Assembly (NCBI GenBank): GCA_025769875.1
Contig: JAGFNK010000142.1
Location: forward strand, 48,646-112,645
DNA length: 64,000 nt
Direction: 5' to 3'
Source: Russula earlei
Taxonomy: Eukaryota > Basidiomycota > Agaricomycetes > Russulales > Russulaceae
Below, in pieces: positions 56,801 to 64,000 of the stretch (position 1 is the stretch's first letter; each line of letters begins with the position of its first letter). Below the pieces are notes generated by a model, which saw only the letters and a program-made list of their open reading frames with translations, had not been told where the DNA came from and did no database searches. The translations under genes and the position numbers were made by a program.

Positions 56801-59800
56801 TCAGTTGTGATTTCCAATCAAGATGACATGACTGACTCGGGTCAGCAGTTTCATCACCAGGATCTGGTGGTCCCAGTCTTGGTAAATAGCATGGTAGATG
56901 TCGCGATTTCCTGGCACTATCGTTACTTCTTTCTGTGTCTCCGATGACCACAGATTTGCACCGAAATCTGGGTAACGTGCGAAAGGGTTCGGAAGAGATG
57001 TCGGAGGCGCAAGATAGCGGTGAACAGCTAGGAATAGCTTTTCTTCGCTATCCTGTATAAGGAATATTGCGCAGACGATTCCCGGAACCAGGGAATTAGC
57101 ACTACCCATGTCTTGGAAGAAAATGACACCATGTCTCTTTGACATGCGATAAGTCGTAAATTCACGGCCGTAAATTGTCACCCTGTCCTGGAAGTTGACT
57201 CCATCCTGAAAATTCCCCAATTCACATTGCAGATTGCTCTTGTACTTGTTCATTGCATCATTAATAACGTCACTTAGTGGCCTTAATCTCGGTGTAGCCA
57301 CCTTCGAGGATTCATCTATGCGGCTGTCATCTCCCTGTCCCAAAGTATCTTAGTCGAGTGCGTACCTGTTTTCTTACTGCCAAATGGACGTTCCCTGATT
57401 GCGATGCTATCTTTCCATGCATCCAGACAGCGTAAACGTTGAATAGTTGCCTGCATGGTCGACTTGGCAGAGAAGGCCGCAAACATACCCTTCTCCATTT
57501 CGCCTTTGTTTCTCGTAAGTGTGTTGCAACCGGAGGAAAGGAGTCTCACGTACCTGGCTTATTGTTCGTGTTTGAGCGCTGCAAATCACCTATGACCCTT
57601 TCGAACTGGAAACATCCACCAGCCCTGAACAGGGCCATATAAACGAAGGTAATTGCCGACAAGGAGGGCATTGAGATGGTTGGGGCGGAAATGCTGGGTG
57701 GGTCGGAGCTCCCTCAGCATTTTAAGGTAATTTTTCATGGTCTTCTTATATTCTTCAATGTGCTTGGCTGATATATGTTGAGACGTTGCCCATCTGATCG
57801 CAGTGGCGAGTAGGAAAGTACTCTGCACCAGTTTCGCCCTGTATTTGTCCACCTGCGCCCCTGATGCATGTCGCAGTGTCTCGATTCGAAGCAGCGACAC
57901 TGGTATGTCGAACTCGAAGCACGATCTCCATTCATCAGCCTTCAGCTTACCATGTGATACCTGCCCTAAATTAGTAGGAGGGGCCGCGTGCCAGCGAGGG
58001 CGTGTAGTAGCCACTATGTCATCCCGAATAACCTTCAAGTCGTTCGGAGAAATCCCCACTCCTTGCAATGTCTTCAAACCCCTCTGTCCTTTAGCGATCT
58101 CCTTTACGATGCCTTCGCCAACGATGTCCGAGACAGAAGAGCTCACCCGATTTGAGAGGGATTCCTAAATCACTCCCCCATATGAGCATATGTAGTGAGA
58201 TACGAGTATGTCTCATACCTTAATGCACTTGATTAGATCTTCTTTACAGGGCTCACCAGACTGCTTCACGCCAACGCCCCTTTCATCACAAAGGACCTTC
58301 AGCACGTCAACCGATAACGTCGTCAGATCAACAGACTCGGGCCTGGTATGCAGTAGCATCTTTCTTGTGGCTTCTAAGTCTGACGTTGCCTTCGCGAGTT
58401 TTGGCTTGCACGTTCCTGCCGAGTCCATCCCGAGCACTGTTCGTGCATGGTATTGCAATAAGCCGATGAAGAAGAGGTGCATGCAGTCCACAGGGACCAT
58501 GGTGGTAGGGTCCCAGTATTCTAGTTCCATCAGGACTGAGTGACGCACGCCAGTTTTGCTGTATAGCCGCTTCCGTTCCTTCTGTGACGTTGCATTCCGC
58601 CATTTCTGGGCATCGTCTTGAACCTCCTGAATAGTGCGCACGCTCCATGAGTCCGGATCCTCCTCTTTTGCGGTATTCCTATCAATGAAGTTTGAAATAC
58701 CCATGATCTTCCGAGCCATTGGCAGGTCATTTACTGAGAGGGCGATTGCTGAGCGGACAAGTCGGCCATAAGGATAATCGTGCGTCTTGTATATTTCTCC
58801 ATGTGCCCAGGATTCCTTCATGACTTCGACGAGGGGACGTAAGAACTGGTCGATTTCCTCGCCTGAAGGCTCGCGAGGCCCAGGGATGATGCCAACAAGG
58901 CAGAGGTTTTCGTGTTTATGCCGCATGTCTGGTGGCAATAGGAGGCAGGACAGGACTATGGAACCCACAGACGCGACCTTCCCAGCGATCTTATTATGAT
59001 ATGGGTTGAAGAAATCCACGGAGAGACACCACAATAGGCGAAGTTCGTCATGTTGTCCACCAGAGAGGAAAGGTATGCCGTCTGGCCCTTTGAGTGCCCT
59101 GACGCCATCTGCGATGACGATATCATCGACAGTCCCAGTGCGCACGCGCTCTCGAGATCGTTTAAGCGCAGCCTCTACCCCCGGTCTGGACAACAGGCGT
59201 GCTACAAAGTCATGGAAGTCTTGCATAACGAAGGGACGCTTAGGTACGCCAATGCTCTTCCCATCCGGTGTTGACCCCACTCTGAGGAGGTCAAATCTAC
59301 CTCGAACTTGACACGGCTCGCTGGTGCAATCATATGGATAAACTGCGATTCCATCTTCATCTTGTGAAGGATACGTGGAGCTACATGCTGGGCAGCATGC
59401 GTACGTGATAGTCTTCAGGACTCCAAGCAATTTCCGAGCAACCCTGATGTCGCTTGGAAAGGTTCGGAGGATCTGCTCGTCGGTATTTGACAAGCTGGCC
59501 CTTGACTTTCTGAAGACCTCCTTAAGTGATTTGAGTCTGATGTTGCTCAACTTTCGAGTTGAGTGGTCCAGAGTGTCCTGGACAAGCAGTTCAAACAGAC
59601 TTCGCAGTAGGAGTGAGTCACATTCTGCCAAGCTGCGAATGAATTCATCTGTTGCTAACGTCAGTGTGTGCATATGTCCACAGCTGAGATCCTCACTCGG
59701 CGGTTCTGCACCAATTATCCTCCGTGTTGAGACCAACTTGCCTGTGTCAGCAAGGAGTACTCCTTTCAAGTCGTTCACGTCCTCAATATTCTTCTGTAAG

Positions 59801-60383
59801 TACATCTTCAGGCCTTCCTTCATGGTCATTCCTAGTGAACCGACTGGAAACCAGAGCGTATTGATGGCCGCCAACATTGTCTCCATGTTTGTTCGGTGTG
59901 TTTTGATCACGTTAAGCAATGCTCTGGTAGGTGGTGATGCCAGGGCTTGACTTTTCCATGACAGCGTGGCCTGGCTTTGAGAAATGGCCCTCTTCTCCAG
60001 CTCAACCAAGGAATTCAGTGTTTTGGGGTCAGAAGTCATAAGTGATATTTGTCCTGGGGTGCTAATTTGATGGCATCTCGCATGCCCCTGGCGTGATCCC
60101 ACATTGCGTGTGGTCCCCGACTCGTCAATGTGTGGCGATGATCCAGAAATTGTTTTGGATTGTTCAAATGGGTCATTCTGGACGCATATGCGATGATCTG
60201 TGTTCGCATTGGGCTGTCACAAGTTTAATCAGACATGCTACGTAAGGAATATCAAAGTTGACGGCATGCCTTATTAAGATTGTGATAAGATTGTGAGGCA
60301 TCAAATTCCCCATGACGCTTTTTGGTCTTATTGTCGACAAGTTTGCCGTTGCAGCCAAAGTAAGCACAGTAGCAGGCAGGCAT
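56801..60383 (-). CDS. Tnp2-type transposase (Transposase_21-like)
   Basis: The start is probably ATG complementary to 60383-60381, opening MPACYCAYFGCNGKLVDNK. An intron ends near 60210. The long exon 60102-58213 has an N-terminal helical part, a CPAC...C zinc-like region (ACCPACSSTYPS), the Tnp2 core LWCLSVDFFNPYHNKIAGKV (about 59020-58960), GIIPGPREPS and MVPVDCMHLFFIGLLQYHA (about 58500-58445). Intron at about 58167-58220, then VSSSVSDIVGEGIVKEIAKG and GPVQGWWMFP, then ERVIGDLQRSNTNNKPG one base out of frame near 57605. Later exons run to 56801. Element ends were not found. Nearly intact, with a few single-base frame problems. Confidence 0.75.
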
Positions 60384-60439
60384 GATGGCGATTCTATGGT
60401 GTAATGCACCTCCGTATGGTGGGTTTTAACTGCCAAATA

Positions 60440-60780
60440 TGAAGCCGTTCCTCAGTGCTATCCCTTCTTGAATGAATTGACTGCCTTGTACATCAATTTT
60501 TGTGGCGATCTTGTTTCATGGGTCTCAGTTCTGCATGTCATGTACCCTAATGGGCTTCGTTGTTTCCTCTTTATCCTCTTGACAGCTCATTTTCTTTTCT
60601 TATTCTCTCTAACAAATGACCAGTAACCAGGGATCATCGCAGCCCTACAAACACTTCTATTGCATTACGTTTTGTCCCTTGTTCTTCGTGAGTGGTTGTA
60701 TTTCTGAGCTTCAACAACAAACCAGGTAGGCGACGCTATTTAAAATATCAGTACTTCTCACATTAATTACTATCTTTCCC
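60440..60780. other. Spacer, no feature seen
   Basis: AT-rich, with pyrimidine stretches. It could hold promoters of the flanking genes but nothing specific is visible. Confidence 0.3.
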
Positions 60781-60781
60781 C

Positions 60782-61404
60782 ATGCCTTGCATACGTCCTC
60801 GCTGCCATCATCGCCACTTCCTCCCTCACTTCTCGCTGGGAACAATGAGATGCCAATTCAGTCCAGAGTTGGTTCCTCCACTGCCTCATGCCATGATGCA
60901 TGTGTTCCCGACATCAGAAAATAGTCACGCCAGTGGAATGTCCATCTCCGCACCTCCATCACCACTGACGCCAACAATGCCATCTTCACCACTCATACCC
61001 AAGCCCTCAGGAGAGGTCGGTCATGTCGGACGTGGGGGATATGCACTCAAGAATGTCCTTGAGCAAGAGCACGGATGGGAAAGTGGACTCTACCCTAAAA
61101 TTAGAGTATAACCAACTTGTGCAGGGTGCAATTACCCTTCAAATCAAGGACAAACTTATGCTTCTATGTGAACTGGTGCAATATTTTGTCAATTGTTCAA
61201 TGTAAAATTGATCATGTCAGGCAGGCTTCCACAGAATTTCCAATACTCCTCAAGTTTGAGAACAACTGGGTAGTACATGACTATCTACGTGTCTATTTGA
61301 AGAACAGCGCCCAGAAAGCCAGAAAGAATCAGCAGGATAAGGATAAGGAGCTTGCAGCTGCTGCCAAGGGCAAAGGTAGAGGTGTGTACGCTGGCAACTC
61401 CTAG
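60782..61404 (+). CDS. Hypothetical protein, fragmentary
   Basis: A first frame from ATG 60782 (Pro/Ser/His-rich) ends at 61111. A second frame (61023-61205) contains LEYNQLVQGAITLQIKDKLM. A third (about 61140-61404) contains FPILLKFENNWVVHDYLRVY followed by LKNSAQKARKNQQDKDKE. This last block resembles the C-terminus of a widespread basidiomycete hypothetical family. An intron or indels link the frames. No function can be given. Confidence 0.45.
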
Positions 61405-61762
61405 AGTCCATGATTCTAATCGCCCACTCAATCAGCCAATTGACTGGCAAGAGCTTTGCTGTATTGCAACAGACTTATTAGTCTGGAAGTCATTGCACAC
61501 CTACCTTTGGCCTATGTCAGATCGACCAATGCGAATTTTATTATCTGGCAGCTCGTTTCGATTATCTTGCTTAGATCTTATCATACACAGGGAAGACTGC
61601 CCCGTTGCGACGACTGCCCCTGCCTGATTTGGATCTGAGCCCGTGGCTCGAGCGGAGCTAACTAGCCCACTTAGCCATGATGCCAATCAGTAGCTCGGCT
61701 CACTCAATTCTATTCGGCTCGAGTGCATAACTCAGAAAGCGTGGCAGGAACATATGAGCGGG
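61405..61762. other. Spacer with GAGCCGAGC-like motifs
   Basis: Motifs such as GTGGCTCGAGCGGAGC and TTCGGCTCGAGTGC at 61640-61725 recall the hAT-like subterminal repeats, but no end is recognisable. Confidence 0.35.
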
Positions 61763-62586
61763 TGTTACGAACCGAGGCCAAGTCCTGGCCGAAGATTGTC
61801 CTATTTTACTCAAGAAGAACCTCTCTCACTTTGCATTGCCAACTCCTTCCATTTTCTGGGCTATTCCCCCTGCGGTACAAGATATTGCTATTGCAAAGGC
61901 ACTATAACACGACCAGGCACCAGTTTCCTAATCGGGTAATCATCGCGTGGCAGCCACATGGCCACTCAAGCCACCATGGACCCCAAAACAGCGGCACAAA
62001 CTCTCCACAAACTGTTGCATAAATCATCTGACGTCATCAAGGCTCCAATGACATCATGGCTGACTGAGCGACTCCACAGCGACCTCATAGGGCTCACTAA
62101 GCGCTCCACAGTGACATCATAATGATGTCATCGCTCCACAATGATCAGTAATGCGCTAAGTAAGCCTGAAAGTTGACACAAGCAAGTTTATGCCTCTGTA
62201 GCCCTATTGGATGGTACCAAAGAGTCTAGAATAGTCCCAGTGCTTTGTAATCGACCCTGTATACTGTATATAAGCCCCAATGAAGCATGGCAGTCGTCAG
62301 ACTGTCCATTTGTGATACTCTCATCCTCCTGGGTACTCCCTGAACTGCTCAGTTTAAAGTCCACTCTCGTCTTCAAGGTACTCTTCAACGACCGCCTTGT
62401 TTAAAGTCCCTCGCGACCTGGCTCTAGCCTTCGCCTTTGTTCTTGCAACACCTACCAGTCCCTATCTGGTACCTCCTCGTCGTTTGGCTGTCCTCCTGTT
62501 CAACGCCGCCTTTGCCGCGTACCATCTGTTCCGACCCTTGCCCACCTGCTCCTGAGTCCTTAGTGATCAGCAGTACGGTCTTGACA
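61763..62586 (+). repeat. Gypsy-C 5' LTR (family C)
   Basis: TGTTACGAACC ... GTCTTGACA, 824 bp. TATATAAG at 62267 is followed 32 bases later by AGACTGTCCA (62299-62308), the presumed mRNA start. Confidence 0.85.
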
Positions 62587-62588
62587 TC

Positions 62589-62598
62589 TGGACAGTCT
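62589..62598 (+). other. Gypsy-C primer-binding site, self-priming type
   Basis: TGGACAGTCT, two bases after the LTR, is the exact reverse complement of AGACTGTCCA at 62299-62308. This is the third family in the window with this arrangement. Confidence 0.6.
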
Positions 62599-63122
62599 CT
62601 CATCATTCTTGTATTGACCAGCCAACGCTCAAGTGTCTACTCCCAACTCCCCCCACTCTTGTCAATACCTCCCTGCGTCTCCCTTCTCCTCTCCAGCCCA
62701 CTCCACGCACCGCTCTTCGCATCCTCACTGAGACGTCGACCCGGTCGCACAATCCTCACCTCTCAGCCTCTTGTACTCCCAACGGCTCCCCCATCGTCTC
62801 CTACCACTGTCCAGCCTATCCCAGACAACTTTGTCCCTGTCGCACTCCCCCTCCAGCGAACAGAACGAGCAAGCAAAGCGGACCGTCCTCCCTTACCTGA
62901 AGGCTTCCTCGACCGTCCCCCCTGCACAGTATTTCGCTTCCATCCGCACCAGTACTTGTCGTCCTCCCTACCACCAATCGTCACCAGGAGCAGTGGTCCC
63001 CTCCACGACTTGAATCATCAGACTACTTGGACGCATCCCTACCTCAGACCAGTTAGCTAGTCGCGCATTCACAGACACCTCACACTACCGCCTTTCGTGC
63101 ACGCATCGTCCACACTTTTGCG

Positions 63123-63930
63123 GTGAAACCCTCCAACACTGCCCTTGCCACCAAGTACAATCTCACCCCCTTTGGCATCTGCTCCAACGTCGGGATATAC
63201 GCCCGGACGCTGACTTTCCCCTCGGACGCATCGCTTACATTTTTAACACCTCGTTATTTAGGAAACTACTACTTGCCTGCTATTTACGGCCCTGCTTACG
63301 AGGGCTTTTGCTTAATCTATCGTACACGACTTCTTGGACGGACGTCTCGCTTTCGGCATACGGCTACTTACACTTCGAGGAGAACAGTAACCGCGTGTCC
63401 CTACGTCACTATTCGACTTATACAGTCGACACCATCCGCTTTAACCCCAGCTACTTCGCTTTTGCTTTACACATCGTATTCCCCTTAACCCTCTCGAAAT
63501 AATTGAGAGGTACCAGCTCGAAACCATAGATCTTGCGCACGGTTCTTAAAAAAGTAAGAACCATCCTTGTAACGCTTCAATAAGATCAAATAAAGATCCT
63601 TTTGTTTTAACTAAAGTGCCACGAGAATACGCCTTAGAAGAAGACGAAGAAGAAGACGCTATCACCAGACATGTCTTAAGCCTAAATCATTATCGAACTT
63701 GGACCTCCGTCGCATTCCCTGTCACCACTTTAAACCAACTTACACGACGTACCAGGAGTTGAACCACCTCACGAGGATTTCCCCATCTTATTGTTAAGAG
63801 TTCCTTGAAGTCTTGCCTTTTGGACAGCTCTTGAGCCACGACGAACACGCCTATACCTTGAAACCCTTAGTCGACTTCTACCACCAGCACGACAACAACT
63901 ATTATATGGCACCTTGCTCAAGCGAAGAAC
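63123..63930 (+). pseudogene. Gypsy-C upstream ORF before gag, frame-broken
   Basis: Readings in changing frames join into one plausible protein: YLPAIYGPAYEGFCLIYR, SLSAYGYLHFEENSNRVS (about 63340), NPLEIIERYQLETIDLAHGS (about 63490), EYALEEDEEEDAITRHVLSL (about 63620), YRTWTSVAFPVTTLNQL, and EVLPFGQLLSHDEHAYTLK (about 63808). It resembles in position, not in sequence, the extra N-terminal domain of Gypsy-A gag. I do not know its function. 62600-63120 is Pro/Ser/Leu-biased with no recognisable domain. Confidence 0.45.
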
Positions 63931-64000
63931 ATCCAAGGACAACCAGTTGACTACCAATCCTTACGCACCAGTGAATTAAACCTTTGGACCAGAGTCATTC

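Larger units (their letters stand above)
61763..64000 (+). mobile_element. Gypsy-C element, 5' part, runs off the window
   Basis: A 5' LTR with a primer site behind it and a broken upstream ORF, followed by a possible gag start (ATG near 63923). The rest is outside the window. Three other copies of its LTR in the window are solo. Confidence 0.75.

Noticed and set aside
60173..60436. Separate small protein upstream of the Tnp2 gene
   Set aside because: It is the out-of-frame shadow of the first Tnp2 exon (MPACYCAYFGCNGK...).

Overview
The window reads as transposon-rich nuclear DNA of an agaricomycete (mushroom-forming basidiomycete). The evidence is short introns of about 50 bases, FunK1-type kinase, WD40 and F-box gene families typical of that class, Tnp2, PIF/Harbinger, hAT and pogo transposases, and chromodomain Ty3/Gypsy elements. 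The order is not resolvable from the sequence alone. There are no bacterial operons, rRNA, CRISPR or phage signals, and I recognise no tRNA gene.

Layout. 1-10588 and 48778-51367 are two copies of a duplicated segment: an F-box/LRR pseudogene, a family-C solo LTR and part of a family-B LTR. In the left copy an 8.5-kb element (905-9413) with hAT-type ends and an 8-bp target duplication interrupts the family-C LTR. It has no transposase but carries broken pieces of at least three host genes (RMD1/DUF155-like, fungal transcription factor, Nup188). 11536-21560 is a decayed chromovirus (Gypsy-A). Its 5' LTR holds a mariner-type MITE and another solo LTR, and its pol is interrupted by a truncated Copia element. 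21560-26220 is lower-copy sequence with a FunK1-like kinase gene. 26225-28597 holds small relics and a pogo transposase pseudogene split by a reversed solo LTR. 28598-36890 is a second chromovirus (Gypsy-B) with an unusual third ORF ending in a CCHC knuckle. 37375-47345 is a nest: a 154-bp tandem repeat, split by a Harbinger-type MITE, split by a complete-looking Harbinger element (Myb/SANT gene plus transposase), itself split by a solo LTR and by a 4.2-kb hAT element that carries a further solo LTR. 47700-51367 is the right copy of the duplication. 51367-61400 holds more gene-like sequence: an unknown truncated ORF, a WD40/transmembrane gene, an unknown multi-exon gene, a Tnp2 transposase gene and a short hypothetical protein. 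61763-64000 is the 5' end of a third Gypsy element (C), which runs off the window.

Insertion boundaries were called from TG...CA or TIR ends with matching target duplications. They were checked, where possible, by removing the insertion: reading frames or repeat period are restored at pogo, Myb/SANT, hAT and Gypsy-B pol, and the 154-bp period is restored exactly. Three Gypsy families have a sequence just inside the 5' LTR complementary to the predicted first bases of their own mRNA, as in Tf1-type self-priming. Premature stops in both large Gypsy elements are mostly TGA at arginine positions, pointing to C-to-T decay at CGA codons.
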